Origin: SIG588 sp045591985
GTDB taxonomy: Bacteria > Bacillota > Clostridia > Oscillospirales > Acutalibacteraceae
Assembly: GCA_045591985.1 (NCBI GenBank)
Contig: JAZNTV010000098.1
Location: 1 to 60,930, forward strand
Direction of reading: 5' to 3'
DNA: 60,930 bases
Each line of letters opens with the position of its first letter. The first letter of the stretch is position 1. Shown in pieces: positions 8,053 through 17,735 of the stretch. A model generated the notes under the pieces. It did no database searches. It was not told the DNA's origin and was given only the letters and a program-made list of their open reading frames with translations. The position numbers and the translations under genes were made by a program.

Positions 8053-9039
8053 ATGGAAACGGTATTAGTTTTGGATGTGGCGGCCGCCGAGGGCGGTGCA
8101 CTGAGTATTTTACAGGAATACTACGACCGTCTGCGGGAAGACACGCGCGCCAACTTTGTTTTTTGCGTGAGTTTGCCGGAATTGGAGGAGACCGACCATC
8201 TGCGTGTGCGGCGTTTCCCGTGGGTGAAGCGCAGTTGGCTGCATCGCTTGTGGTTTGAGCATGTGACCTTGCCCCGCCTGATGAAAGAAGAGGGGATTAC
8301 CCGCGTGTTCAGTTTGCAAAACACAGCGGTAACCGGCGCCAAAGTGCCGCAGACGATGTATCTGCATCAGCCGTTGCCATTTTGCGGCATCCGTTTCAAA
8401 TTGCGTGACAATCCGCTGTTTTGGGTATATCAACATATCTTGGCACCCCGCATTTTGCGTGGATTGCGTGTGGCGGATAAGGTGATCGTACAGACCGAAT
8501 GGATGAAGACGGCCGCTTGCGAAAAGGCCGGTATCTCGCCCGATAAAGTGGTGCTTGAAGCGCCTACGGTCAATGTGGCGATCAACGAAACGTTTGAGGC
8601 CGCGAAATGGGAACGCACCTTCTTTTATCCCGCTTCGCCGCTCAGTTATAAGAATCATGAAGTGATCTTCAAAGCGATGGAATTGCTTGCCGCCGCCGGG
8701 GTAGAGGATTTCACGGTGCAGTTGACTTTACGCGAAGACCAGTTGCCTGTGCTGGCGAAATATCCTGCGGCGAAAAAGCGGGTGGAACTGCTTGGTCAGA
8801 TTCCGCGTGAGGCGGTGATGGCCGGCTATGCTCATGCCGTGTTGTTGTTCCCGTCCTATGTGGAGACGTTCGGCTTGCCGCTTCTCGAGGCGCGTCTTAC
8901 GGGCTCTCCCGTGATTGCGTCGGATTGCCCGTTTTCGAACGAGATCTTGCGAGGGTACGATAAAGCCTCCTTCTTCGATCCGTTCTCGGCCGAGGAGCTT
9001 GCGGCGTGTATGCGCGCCGCGCTGGAGGGTGCGGTATGA
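8053..9039 (+). CDS. GT4 family glycosyltransferase
   Basis: 328 aa. Two-domain GT-B fold. The acceptor half contains TQMYLHQPLPF-like residues, and the donor half has FFYPASPLSYKNHEVIFKA and the GT4 signature SYVETFGLPLLEARLTGSPV with the conserved E-x7-E pattern. It probably extends the lipid-linked repeat unit. The ATG at 8053 has GAAGGGGTGA just upstream. The stop overlaps the next start (ATGA), so translation is coupled to the following CDP-glycerol transferase. Confidence 0.85.
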   Translation: METVLVLDVAAAEGGALSILQEYYDRLREDTRANFVFCVSLPELEETDHLRVRRFPWVKRSWLHRLWFEHVTLPRLMKEEGITRVFSLQNTAVTGAKVPQTMYLHQPLPFCGIRFKLRDNPLFWVYQHILAPRILRGLRVADKVIVQTEWMKTAACEKAGISPDKVVLEAPTVNVAINETFEAAKWERTFFYPASPLSYKNHEVIFKAMELLAAAGVEDFTVQLTLREDQLPVLAKYPAAKKRVELLGQIPREAVMAGYAHAVLLFPSYVETFGLPLLEARLTGSPVIASDCPFSNEILRGYDKASFFDPFSAEELAACMRAALEGAV

Positions 9040-10166
9040 ACCGTTTGATCGCGGCGGCGTTTACGTTTGTGAACGCTTGTGTGCCGAAATCGAAAAAACA
9101 AGTGGTGTTTTGCTCGTTTCCCGACTACAGCGACAATGCTCGCGCCGTATATGAAGAGATGGTGCGTTGTGGATTGGCGGAAGGATACCGTATTACTTGG
9201 CTGTTGAACGGGGAAGCACCGGCCGCCTTGCCCGCTGCACAATGTTGTCGCCAACATTCGGTGAAGGGGATGTGGCGCTATCTTCGTGCCAAGTATGTGT
9301 TTCATACCCACGGCTTGTTTAACAATCGTCCGCCGAAACGACAAACGGTGGTCAGTTTGTGGCATGGTATGCCGCTGAAAACCATTATGAAGCTGGATGC
9401 GACCCATCCGGCCGACGAGGTGTTTCGCTTTTCTTACACCATTGCCACCTCGCCGCTGTTTCAGGACGTGATGGCGCGTGCGTTCGGTTGTGCGCCTGCA
9501 CAGTGTTTGCTGACGGGACAACCCCGCAACGATGCGCTGTTTGAAAAGTCGGATATTTTAGTGCAAATGGGAATCGACCGCACGACCTTCGATCGCCTCT
9601 TTCTATGGATGCCGACCTATCGCCGCAGCGCGATCGGCGATGTGCGATGCGATGGCAACGGCGGGGCCGAGGAAGGTGTTGCGTTCCTCACGGGGGAACA
9701 GCTGGAGTCCCTGAATGCCGAACTCGCGGCCATGGATTGTTTGATGTTGATCAAGTTGCATCCGATGCAGGTGGTGATCCCGGCAGAAGGACGTGCCTAT
9801 TCACACATTCGCTTTTTGCGCAAAACACCGGGTTTGCTTTATCATTTGGTTGGCGAGGCAGACGCCTTGCTTACCGATTGCTCGTCGGTATATATGGACT
9901 ATCTGTTGCTCGATCGTCCGATTGGTTTCGTGTTCGACGATATGGCGCAATACGAAGCTAACCGCGGTTTTGTATTTGATCGTCCGCTGGATTATATGCC
10001 GGGCGCGACAGTGGAAGACTACGACGGATTGATCGTATTTTTAAAGGAGGCGGCAGCGGGGCGCGATGGGTTCGGCGAGGCGCGCCGCGCGGTGAATGAG
10101 AAGATCAATACCTATTGCGATAATAACAGCAGTCAACGGCTGCTGAAGGAGGTTTTCGGTGTATGA
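9036..10166 (+). CDS. CDP-glycerol glycerophosphotransferase family protein (TagB/TagF-like)
   Basis: 376 aa. Glyphos_transf-family enzyme: transfers glycerol phosphate, or a related polyol phosphate, from a CDP-activated donor onto a polymer. Diagnostic motifs are SLWHGMPLKTIMKLD (catalytic His region), LIKLHPMQ, and ADALLTDCSSVYMDYLLL with the TDCSS/D donor-binding pattern, followed by RPIGFVFDD. It is shorter than TagF of Bacillus because it lacks the extra N-terminal domain. The start ATG at 9036 overlaps the previous stop by 4 bases, and its own end overlaps tagD by 4 bases. The neighbouring tagD supplies CDP-glycerol. Confidence 0.9.
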   Translation: MNRLIAAAFTFVNACVPKSKKQVVFCSFPDYSDNARAVYEEMVRCGLAEGYRITWLLNGEAPAALPAAQCCRQHSVKGMWRYLRAKYVFHTHGLFNNRPPKRQTVVSLWHGMPLKTIMKLDATHPADEVFRFSYTIATSPLFQDVMARAFGCAPAQCLLTGQPRNDALFEKSDILVQMGIDRTTFDRLFLWMPTYRRSAIGDVRCDGNGGAEEGVAFLTGEQLESLNAELAAMDCLMLIKLHPMQVVIPAEGRAYSHIRFLRKTPGLLYHLVGEADALLTDCSSVYMDYLLLDRPIGFVFDDMAQYEANRGFVFDRPLDYMPGATVEDYDGLIVFLKEAAAGRDGFGEARRAVNEKINTYCDNNSSQRLLKEVFGV

Positions 10167-10552
10167 AAAAGATCATAACGTACGGCACGTTCGACTTGTT
10201 GCATTATGGGCACATCAATCTGTTGAAACGGGCGAAGGAGTTGGGAGATTATTTGATCGTGGCGCTTTCGACCGATGAGTTCAACTGGGATTGCAAACAA
10301 AAAAAGTGCTATTTCACGTATGAAGAGCGCAAAAAACTGCTCGAAGCGGTGCGCTATGTAGACTTGGTCATTCCCGAAACGTGTTGGGAACAAAAACGTT
10401 CGGATGTGAAGGAATTCCGCGTGGACACTTTTGTAATGGGGGATGACTGGGAAGGTAAGTTTGACGATTTGAAAGATCTGTGTGAGGTGGTATATCTGCC
10501 GCGCACGCCCGAGATCTCCAGTTCGCAGATCAAGAAGGATCTGAAAAAATAA
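10163..10552 (+). CDS. tagD: glycerol-3-phosphate cytidylyltransferase
   Basis: 129 aa, full family length. Makes CDP-glycerol from CTP and glycerol 3-phosphate, the donor for teichoic-acid-type polymers. The nucleotidyltransferase motif HYGH (in GTFDLLHYGHINLLKRAKE) and the second signature RTPEISSSQIKKD are both intact, and the WDCKQKK substrate-specificity segment follows ALSTDEFN. It is translationally coupled to the upstream glycerophosphotransferase (ATGA overlap). Two CDP-glycerol transferases flank it, which fits its role as donor supplier. Confidence 0.95.
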   Translation: MKKIITYGTFDLLHYGHINLLKRAKELGDYLIVALSTDEFNWDCKQKKCYFTYEERKKLLEAVRYVDLVIPETCWEQKRSDVKEFRVDTFVMGDDWEGKFDDLKDLCEVVYLPRTPEISSSQIKKDLKK

Positions 10553-10569
10553 TCGGGTAGGTGTGATAT

Positions 10570-11811
10570 GTGAACCTTTCCTATTTGACCGCAAGACTAA
10601 AAAAATTGAATATCATCCGTCCTGTGGATGTGAAGGATCTCTTTTTGATCCTGCTGTCCTGTCCGTGCGGATTGGTGTTGCGCCTGTTTCGGCGGCACTT
10701 GTGGATCGTTTCGGAGATGGAACACACCGCACGGGATAACGGGTATTGGTTTTTTAAATTTCTACGGGAAAACGATCCCGCGCGGCCGGTGTATTACCCC
10801 ATTCGCTTCGATAGTGCAGACTATCCGCGGGTGGCTGAACTGGGTCATGTGATCCGTCACGGTTCTTTCCGCCATCACGTATATACGTGGGCGGCGGAAA
10901 TGGATATCAGCGCCCGTACCGGACGTGGGCTTCCCGCCCAGTTTATGAGCCGCCAATTCCAAATGATGGGTTTATATCGATTCAAAACGGTGTTTTTACA
11001 ACATGGTGTGAGCTATAACGCACCGCCGTTTTTGGAGTGTAAAGATAATCATATTGACTTATTCTTGGCAACCACCGACCGCGAGGCGCAAGCCATTGTG
11101 GAAGATCTGCACTATCCGCCCGAACGGGTGCGGGTAACGGGTCTCTCCCGTTACGACGAGTTGAACACCTTCACGGTGAACAAGAAGCAGATACTGGTGA
11201 TGCCGACTTGGCGGTTCTGGTTGTATCCGCCGTTTGGCAAAACGGCCGAGGACGTGGCCGAGGAAGTGCGCGCTTCGCGTTATGTGCAAACCTATTGCCG
11301 CTTGTTAGCCGACGAACGGTTGAACCGCTTTTTGGAAGAGCAAGATTTACATCTTCTCTTTTTCCCGCACAGCCAGATGCAACCGTTCCTTTCGGCTTTT
11401 ACCGGCGAAAACAGCCGTGTGCACATCGCCTCGATGGAGGAATACGACGTGCAGACGGCACTGAAGGAATCGGCCTATTTGGTGACCGACTATTCCAGCA
11501 TCTTCTTTGATTTTGCGTATATGAAAAAGCCGCTGTGCTATTTTCAGTTCGATTATGAAGAGTTCCGTGCGAAACACTATCCCGCGAGTTATTTCGATTT
11601 TGCCGACGATGGCTTCGGTCCCGTGGTGAAGACGGTGGAGGAACTGGTGGACGAACTGGTGGCTTCCTTTGCGAGCGGTTTCACCATGAAAGAGGAATAT
11701 ACGGCACGGGTAGACAATACGTTCCGTTATCGCGACGATCAAAACAACCGTCGTGTGTTGGCGGCTATTGAGGAGTTGCAACGAAAGGGGAGAAAACACC
11801 GTGAAAAATAA
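10570..11811 (+). CDS. CDP-glycerol glycerophosphotransferase family protein (second copy)
   Basis: 413 aa, GTG start with a weak TAGGTG site. Same family as the gene at 9036 but clearly divergent. It has an N-terminal membrane-associating stretch (LFLILLSCPCGLVLRLF), then FLQHGVSYNAPPF (the His-Gly catalytic loop), VMPTWRFWLYPPF, LFFPHSQMQPFL and YLVTDYSSIFFDFAYMKKP. It probably primes or elongates the polyol-phosphate chain in partnership with the first copy. Its end overlaps the next gene by 11 bases. Confidence 0.9.
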   Translation: MNLSYLTARLKKLNIIRPVDVKDLFLILLSCPCGLVLRLFRRHLWIVSEMEHTARDNGYWFFKFLRENDPARPVYYPIRFDSADYPRVAELGHVIRHGSFRHHVYTWAAEMDISARTGRGLPAQFMSRQFQMMGLYRFKTVFLQHGVSYNAPPFLECKDNHIDLFLATTDREAQAIVEDLHYPPERVRVTGLSRYDELNTFTVNKKQILVMPTWRFWLYPPFGKTAEDVAEEVRASRYVQTYCRLLADERLNRFLEEQDLHLLFFPHSQMQPFLSAFTGENSRVHIASMEEYDVQTALKESAYLVTDYSSIFFDFAYMKKPLCYFQFDYEEFRAKHYPASYFDFADDGFGPVVKTVEELVDELVASFASGFTMKEEYTARVDNTFRYRDDQNNRRVLAAIEELQRKGRKHREK

Positions 11812-13333
11812 ACTGAAAAGCGGCCTTTCTCTTGTGTTGGATCCTTTTTTCGTACAGGTATATTTTCTTTTGTTTTCGTTTTTAAGCGAGATACCGCTGA
11901 TCATGGCCTATGTACAACTGTGGAAAAAAGTCGGTCTTGTGTGGGGCGCAGCAGTCATTTTGTGGGATGTTTTTACTACCCGTCGTCTGCTGAAAACGCG
12001 ATTTGCCATGCCGCTGGCCGGGTTGCTTGCGTCATATGGCGTGACGTTGGCAGTGGTTGCTGTGGCCTATCCTGCCGCGTGTTACGAAACGGGACTTAAC
12101 TGGGTCTGCTCGTTTGTGACATTGTGGGTGCTGTATCCGCCCGTAACGGCGGATCGGCAACAGGGATTGCGACGGATTTCGGGGATAAACTGGCTGTTGA
12201 TCACGCTTACAACGGTGGCGGCGGCGGTCGGACTCGGTATGTTCCTTAAAGGGTGGGGCGGCTACTTCTATAGCCACATTACCGATTACAAGTATCCACA
12301 AGGTTTTGTTGCCGAACGGTTGACGGGTGTATATCGCAACGCCATCTATCCCACCGCGTTTATCGGCTTGGCGGTGGCGACGGTGGAATGGGTGCGACTG
12401 CGCGGAAAAAAGTGGGCGGTGCGAGTGCTGCTCGCCTTGTCCATACTTATCAACTTCCTGCACATTGTATTGTCCAATTCCCGCAGTTTAACACTGGCGA
12501 CCGCGCTGTTTGGGGCGTTGGTTGCGGTGTGGGTGCTGCGCGGGCGGTTGACAGGCGGTGCGGCGAAACGCTGGAGCGTCGGTGTGACGGCAGCGGTGGC
12601 AGTGGCGGGTGTGGTGGTGGCGGTGGCGCCCTATATTCGCCGCAGCTGCGCGTATTTGCCGCAGTATTTTGCTCCCGTGGTGAGTGATACGACCGACGAC
12701 ACAGCCGAACCGCCGAGCAGTGAGGATACCGAAAAAACAGATACTCCGAGCGGGGGAGAAGAGGTTGAAAAGCCGCCGCAGAGCGAATTGGTTACCGACA
12801 ATTCCAAACCGCAAAACCAAGGTCCCGTAAAGGTCGATCGCGACAATCCTTACGGCACACTGACCGGACGACCGGTTATCTGGAAACAGGGAATTGAGGC
12901 GTTTGGGAAACGGCCGTTGTTCGGATACGGGCCGTTTGCCTTAAAAGACAGCATTCGTCTTTCGGAGACAAGCGGTGAAAAACTCTCTCATTTCCACAAC
13001 GTGTTTTTACAATCCTTTGTGTCGATCGGTGTGGTGGGAAGCGTGTTCTTCCTTTGGCTTATCTTCGGCGCGGCGTTCGTCTTGTTACGCCGGCTGTTTA
13101 CAGACCGTTCCCATCCGCAATACACACTGCTTGCCACGTTGGCTTCCTTCCTTGCCGCTATGGTCTTTATCAACATGGCGGATACCACCTTGTTCTTCCT
13201 TTCGAAGAACTCGGAATTTGTCTTTTGGACATATCTCGGCTTTGCCGTGATGCTTTTGGATGATGCACCCTATCGTTTGGATGCACCGATGCGAAAAATA
13301 GATAGGCTGTTCAGCCGAAAGGAGAAGGTATGA
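11801..13333 (+). CDS. O-antigen ligase/polymerase-like membrane protein (Wzy/WaaL type)
   Basis: 510 aa with about ten to twelve TM helices. The family hallmark is the periplasmic-loop plus helix region: SNSRSLTLATALFGALVAVW, then a long acidic extracytoplasmic loop (residues ~285-345, Thr/Asp/Glu/Pro-rich), GRPVIWKQGIEAFGKRPLFG (conserved R and GxG), and SHFHNVFLQSFVSIGVVG (the HN-x-F/Y-L motif). It probably polymerises lipid-linked repeat units, or ligates the finished glycan, outside the membrane. GTG start at 11801 with AGGGGAG eight bases upstream, inside the end of the preceding gene. The next gene overlaps its stop. Confidence 0.8.
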   Translation: MKNKLKSGLSLVLDPFFVQVYFLLFSFLSEIPLIMAYVQLWKKVGLVWGAAVILWDVFTTRRLLKTRFAMPLAGLLASYGVTLAVVAVAYPAACYETGLNWVCSFVTLWVLYPPVTADRQQGLRRISGINWLLITLTTVAAAVGLGMFLKGWGGYFYSHITDYKYPQGFVAERLTGVYRNAIYPTAFIGLAVATVEWVRLRGKKWAVRVLLALSILINFLHIVLSNSRSLTLATALFGALVAVWVLRGRLTGGAAKRWSVGVTAAVAVAGVVVAVAPYIRRSCAYLPQYFAPVVSDTTDDTAEPPSSEDTEKTDTPSGGEEVEKPPQSELVTDNSKPQNQGPVKVDRDNPYGTLTGRPVIWKQGIEAFGKRPLFGYGPFALKDSIRLSETSGEKLSHFHNVFLQSFVSIGVVGSVFFLWLIFGAAFVLLRRLFTDRSHPQYTLLATLASFLAAMVFINMADTTLFFLSKNSEFVFWTYLGFAVMLLDDAPYRLDAPMRKIDRLFSRKEKV

Positions 13334-14889
13334 AAACCGAACAACGCACACACAAGGCGATGAAAAACGCCTTCTTCAGCATACTGAGTTATGTGATCCT
13401 CACCATCAGTACCCTTATTACCCGTTGGGTGTTTGTGGCGCAGTTTGATCTGGCGGGCGGACTCGGCACCGAACTCTCGGGTTTGGAGAGTTTGTTCAAA
13501 AGTGTCATCTCTATGCTCGCACTGGCGGAACTCGGTATCGGTACCGGTCTGGTATATCTTTTGTATAAGCCGATCGCAGAGGACAACAAGGCAGAGATCC
13601 ACCGTATTCTGAACTTCTACAAACGGGCGTATACCTTGATCGCTGCCATTGTGATATCCATCGGTTTTGTGATGGCGTTTGCGATCCACCGTTTGGCGAA
13701 GGATACTACCTTGCCGGCGTGGTATATCGGGGTGACCTTCTTCCTCTATACGCTGGATACGTTGGCGTCGTATCTTTTTGCACATCAGCGGGCTTTGCTG
13801 ATCGCCGATCAAAAGAACTATCTCAACAACATCAATGAGGTGGGCATGAACTTCCTCACGATGGTGTTGCAGGTAACCTTCCTGATATTGACCAAGAACT
13901 TCGTGGTATATATACTCATTCGTGTGGCGTGTCGCGCGGTGGCGGCGTTGTTGATCCACCGTAACTTTAAGCGAATATATCCCGCATTACATGCCATGCG
14001 CAGCAAGGAAACCATCAGCGGTGAACAGCGTCGTTCGGTGTTTGCCACGTTATATGCCATGCTGTTTCACAAAATCGGCGGTGTGGCTTCGCATAAGGCC
14101 GGTATTCTTATTATCAGCGGCGTGCTCGGCACGGTGGTAAACGGTATGTATTCTTACTACCTTACCATCACCGATGCGGTCACGAGTTTGGTTACCCAGA
14201 CGTTCAGCGGTATCACAGCGAGTTTCGGCGACTATCTCACAAGCGGGGATACCGATGCCGCACACGAGAAATTCAACATTCTCTACTATTTTAACTTCGT
14301 GATCTCTTGCATGTGTTCTACGGCACTGTTATTGCTTGTTCAGCCCTTTATCGGTATGTGGGTAGGCGAAGAAAATCGTCTGAGCAACGGAGTGGCCCTG
14401 TTAGTAGCGGTGTATTTCTATCTCTTCAGTTTGCGCCGTGTGATCTTTGTGGTACGCGACAGCACCGGTCTCTATCGCCCCGATCGCTATATGCCGTTGT
14501 TCGAAACGGTGTTGAACGTAGGGTTATCGCTCACCTTGGCGCTTAAGACCGGTAAGGTGGAATACGTGTTGCTTGCTAACATATTCAGTATGGTCGTTAT
14601 TCCGTTGTGGATCCAACCCTGTATTGTGTATAAGCATGTCTTCCGTCGTTCACCGGCGGGGTTCTTCAAACGCTATGGCCTGTATGCCGTGCTGACGGCG
14701 GCGGGTATGGGCGGTGGTTGGTGGCTGTGTGAGCAGTTGCCGACGATGGGTGCTGTGCCGACCTTGCTGTGTCGTGCAGGCATCAGTGTGGCCTGTGCGG
14801 GTACGGTGTGTATTTTGCCGTTTGTGCGCACGGCAGAGTTTCGGTATTTACTGCAGTTGTTGCAGTCAATGATAAAACGTAAACGTTAA
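13330..14889 (+). CDS. oligosaccharide flippase (Wzx-like, MOP superfamily)
   Basis: 519 aa with about 14 TM helices. The N-terminal region LSGLESLFKSVISMLALAEL followed by GIGTGLVYLLYKP is the characteristic Gram-positive Wzx pattern, with repeats of the MOP fold after it. It would move undecaprenyl-linked repeat units across the membrane for the polymerase encoded just upstream; the two overlap by 4 bases (ATGA). A complete set of transferases, flippase and polymerase at one locus supports a Wzx/Wzy-type pathway. Confidence 0.9.
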   Translation: MKTEQRTHKAMKNAFFSILSYVILTISTLITRWVFVAQFDLAGGLGTELSGLESLFKSVISMLALAELGIGTGLVYLLYKPIAEDNKAEIHRILNFYKRAYTLIAAIVISIGFVMAFAIHRLAKDTTLPAWYIGVTFFLYTLDTLASYLFAHQRALLIADQKNYLNNINEVGMNFLTMVLQVTFLILTKNFVVYILIRVACRAVAALLIHRNFKRIYPALHAMRSKETISGEQRRSVFATLYAMLFHKIGGVASHKAGILIISGVLGTVVNGMYSYYLTITDAVTSLVTQTFSGITASFGDYLTSGDTDAAHEKFNILYYFNFVISCMCSTALLLLVQPFIGMWVGEENRLSNGVALLVAVYFYLFSLRRVIFVVRDSTGLYRPDRYMPLFETVLNVGLSLTLALKTGKVEYVLLANIFSMVVIPLWIQPCIVYKHVFRRSPAGFFKRYGLYAVLTAAGMGGGWWLCEQLPTMGAVPTLLCRAGISVACAGTVCILPFVRTAEFRYLLQLLQSMIKRKR

Positions 14890-14904
14890 GCAGAGGAGGA
14901 TATA

Positions 14905-16137
14905 ATGATGAATTACACAGAAGCTAAGACTTTGGTCGAACAATACGGCCAACCGCATTTGCTCCGCTATTGGGATGAGTTGAACGAAAACGAACGGGAA
15001 CAACTGTTATCGCAGATCGCCGCGGTGGATTGGAGTTTGCTTTCGCTGATTCACGACCCGAGTGCCGTTACGGCTGAACGCGGTCATTTGGAGCCGCTCG
15101 GTGCATTGGAGATTCCCGAGATCGAAGCACGCCGCGCAGAGTTTGAGGCGTGTGGTATCGAGGCGCTCAAAGCCGAAAAGGTGGGAGCCGTGTTGCTCGC
15201 AGGCGGCCAGGGAACCCGCCTCGGTTTGGATAAACCGAAGGGCATGTTGGATATCGGCGTGACCCGCCCGCTTTACCTGTTCGAGCGTTTGATCCATAAT
15301 ATCATGGACGTGGTGAATCGTACGGGTGCGTGGATTCCGTTGTATGTGATGACCAGCCAAAAGAACAATGACGATACGGTAAACTTCTTCCGCGAACACA
15401 ACTATTTCGGTTACAGCGAAGAGTATATTCGTTTCTTTATTCAGGAGATGGTGCCGTCGGTGGACTATAACGGTAAGATCCTGATGGAAGGCAAGGCTCA
15501 ACTTTCCATGTCGCCCAACGGTAACGGCGGTTGGTTCCTCTCGCTTGCGAAAGCGGGGTATCTCGAGGAACTGAAAGCCCGCGGCGTGGAATGGCTGACG
15601 GTGTTTTCGGTGGATAACGTGTTGCAACGTATCAACGATCCGTGTTACGTTGGCGCGACCATCCTTTCGGGTTGTGACTGCGGCGCGAAAGTGGTGCGCA
15701 AAGCGGCACCCGACGAGCGTGTCGGTGTGTTGTGTTTGGAGGATGGCAAACCTTCTATTGTGGAATATTATGAAATGACCGATGAAATGCTCACTTCCCG
15801 TAATGCGAACGGGGACTTGAGTTACAACTTCGGTGTGATCCTCAACTATATGTTCCGCCTTTCGACCCTCGAGGACAACATGAACAAGAATATGCAGGTG
15901 CATATCGTGGAGAAGAAGATCCCGTTTATCGATGATAATGGCGAACTGCAAAAGCCCGTTGCGCCGAACGGTTACAAGTTCGAGACGTTGGTGCTGGATA
16001 TGGTGCACATGATGAAGGATTGTCTGTCGTATGAGATCGACCGTCATTATGAGTTTGCGCCGATCAAGAACCGCGAGGGGATCGATTCGCTCGTGTCGGC
16101 GCGTGAACTGCTTCGCGAAAACGGTGTGGAACTGTAA
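14905..16137 (+). CDS. UDPGP-type nucleotidyltransferase (UDP-GlcNAc/UDP-glucose pyrophosphorylase family)
   Basis: 410 aa. Belongs to the eukaryotic-type UDPGP family: nucleotide-binding loop LLAGGQGTRLGLDKPKG (residues 97-115), KPKG lysine, a MSPNGNGG-like uridine-binding motif (residues ~200), VFSVDNVLQ, and SYNFGVILNYMFR. It forms a UDP-sugar from UTP and a sugar 1-phosphate; UDP-GlcNAc is a reasonable guess but not proven. The start has GAGGAGG seven bases upstream. Position directly after the flippase suggests that it feeds donor sugar to the polymer pathway. Confidence 0.85.
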   Translation: MMNYTEAKTLVEQYGQPHLLRYWDELNENEREQLLSQIAAVDWSLLSLIHDPSAVTAERGHLEPLGALEIPEIEARRAEFEACGIEALKAEKVGAVLLAGGQGTRLGLDKPKGMLDIGVTRPLYLFERLIHNIMDVVNRTGAWIPLYVMTSQKNNDDTVNFFREHNYFGYSEEYIRFFIQEMVPSVDYNGKILMEGKAQLSMSPNGNGGWFLSLAKAGYLEELKARGVEWLTVFSVDNVLQRINDPCYVGATILSGCDCGAKVVRKAAPDERVGVLCLEDGKPSIVEYYEMTDEMLTSRNANGDLSYNFGVILNYMFRLSTLEDNMNKNMQVHIVEKKIPFIDDNGELQKPVAPNGYKFETLVLDMVHMMKDCLSYEIDRHYEFAPIKNREGIDSLVSARELLRENGVEL

Positions 16138-16158
16138 TCTTTCGAAAAGTGGTGTTAA

Positions 16159-17625
16159 ATGATGCAAAAGACAGCAGGATTGCCGTATGGACAGGACAAC
16201 TTGACGTTGCTTACGGATTTCTATGAGATCACCATGGCCAACGGCTTCTTTCAGGAAGGGAAGAAAGATACGATCGTCTATTTCGATATGTTCTTTCGCC
16301 GTGTGCCCGACGGTGGCGGTTTTGCCATTATGGCGGGTGTAGAGCAATTGGTGGAGTATTTGAAAAATCTTACTTTCACCGAAGCGGATATTGCCTTTTT
16401 GCGCTCGAAAAAACTGTTTAGCGAGGAGTTCTTGGCGTATCTTGCCGATTTCCGCTTTTCATGCGACGTGTGGGCGGTGCCCGAGGGAACGCCCATCTTC
16501 CCGCACGAGCCGATCGTGACGGTACGCGGTCCGGCCGTGCAGGCGCAGTTCATCGAAACCATGTTGCTTCTCACGATCAACCACCAGTCGCTTATTGCTA
16601 CCAAAGCCAATCGCATCGTGCGGGCGGCGGAAGGGCGTGCTGTGATGGAGTTCGGTTCGCGTCGTGCACAAGGGGCGGACGGCGCGGTCATGGGCGCTCG
16701 TGCGGCGTATATCGGCGGTTGTGTGGGCACGGCGTGTGCGGTGTGCGAGCGGGATTTTGCCATTCCGTCGTTGGGAACCATGGCACACAGCTGGGTACAG
16801 TTGTTTGATAATGAACTGGAAGCGTTTAAAGCCTATGCCCGTCAATATCCCAACGCTTGTGTATTGTTGGTAGATACCTATAACGTGTTGAAATCGGGTA
16901 TTCCCAACGCCATTCGTGCATTTAACGAAGTGCTGGTGCCGATGGGGTGTCGTCCGAAGGGCGTTCGTATCGATTCGGGGGATATCACCTATCTGAGTCG
17001 AAAAGCCCGCAAGATGTTAGACGATGCCGGTTTCCCCGATTGTGCCATCACCGCTTCCAACGCGCTGGATGAATATTTGATTCGTGATATGATTCGTCAA
17101 AATGCGTGTGTAGACAGTTTCGGTGTGGGTGAGCGATTGATTACGGCGGCAAGCAGTCCCGTATTCGGCGGTGTATATAAATTGGTGGCGGTGGAAGAAA
17201 ACGGCGAGATCGTCCCGCGTATTAAAGTGAGCGAAAACGTGGCCAAGATCACCAACCCCGGTTTTAAAAAGCTGTGGCGTTTGTTTGATCGCGATACCGG
17301 CAAAGCGATTGCCGACGTGATCACCATGCACGATGAAGTCATCGACGATACCAAGCCGTATGAGATCTTCGACCCCGAACACACGTGGAAGCGCAAGAAG
17401 GTGGAGAATTTTATTGCTTCTTGCCTGCAACGCGAGTTGTTCCGTGCCGGTGAGTGCGTACACCAACCACGTTCACTTGACGAGATCCGCAACTACTGTC
17501 TTGCCAGTGTGGGGGATATGTGGGACGAAGTGAAACGCTTTGAAAATCCGCACAATTATTATGTGGATCTTTCGCAAAAACTGTGGGACGAGAAACAACG
17601 CCTGCTTAATCTGCACAACCGATAA
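16159..17625 (+). CDS. pncB: nicotinate phosphoribosyltransferase
   Basis: 488 aa, as expected for the clostridial form. Converts nicotinate and PRPP to nicotinate mononucleotide in NAD salvage. Visible family blocks are LLTDFYEITMANGFF, VMEFGSRRAQGADGAV (PRPP-binding region), LLVDTYNVLKSGIPNAI, RIDSGDITYLSRKARKML, and the C-terminal FGVGERLITAASSPVFGGVYK. It lies 21 bases after the nucleotidyltransferase and is followed by a strong terminator, so it ends the long plus-strand run. No functional link with the polymer genes is evident. Confidence 0.95.
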   Translation: MMQKTAGLPYGQDNLTLLTDFYEITMANGFFQEGKKDTIVYFDMFFRRVPDGGGFAIMAGVEQLVEYLKNLTFTEADIAFLRSKKLFSEEFLAYLADFRFSCDVWAVPEGTPIFPHEPIVTVRGPAVQAQFIETMLLLTINHQSLIATKANRIVRAAEGRAVMEFGSRRAQGADGAVMGARAAYIGGCVGTACAVCERDFAIPSLGTMAHSWVQLFDNELEAFKAYARQYPNACVLLVDTYNVLKSGIPNAIRAFNEVLVPMGCRPKGVRIDSGDITYLSRKARKMLDDAGFPDCAITASNALDEYLIRDMIRQNACVDSFGVGERLITAASSPVFGGVYKLVAVEENGEIVPRIKVSENVAKITNPGFKKLWRLFDRDTGKAIADVITMHDEVIDDTKPYEIFDPEHTWKRKKVENFIASCLQRELFRAGECVHQPRSLDEIRNYCLASVGDMWDEVKRFENPHNYYVDLSQKLWDEKQRLLNLHNR

Positions 17626-17635
17626 ACCGTATATC

Positions 17636-17668
17636 AAACCACCGTCCGTTTTTCGGACGGTGGTTTTT
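17636..17668 (+). terminator. terminator after pncB
   Basis: A 13-bp perfect stem (AAACCACCGTCCG / CGGACGGTGGTTT) with a TTTTT loop and a TT tail. Confidence 0.85.
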
Positions 17669-17683
17669 GGCGGAACCCGCATC

Positions 17684-17726
17684 ACAAAAGGGGGGACAAC
17701 AAAACTTGTTGTGCCGCCTTTTGGCT
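17684..17726 (-). terminator. probable terminator of the Na/Pi cotransporter gene
   Basis: An interrupted inverted repeat (AAAAGGCGGCACAACAA / TTGTTGTCCCCCCTTTT, two mismatches). On the minus strand the second arm ends in TTTT, 10 or more bases after the stop at 17736. Confidence 0.6.
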
Positions 17727-17735
17727 TTTTGTATA

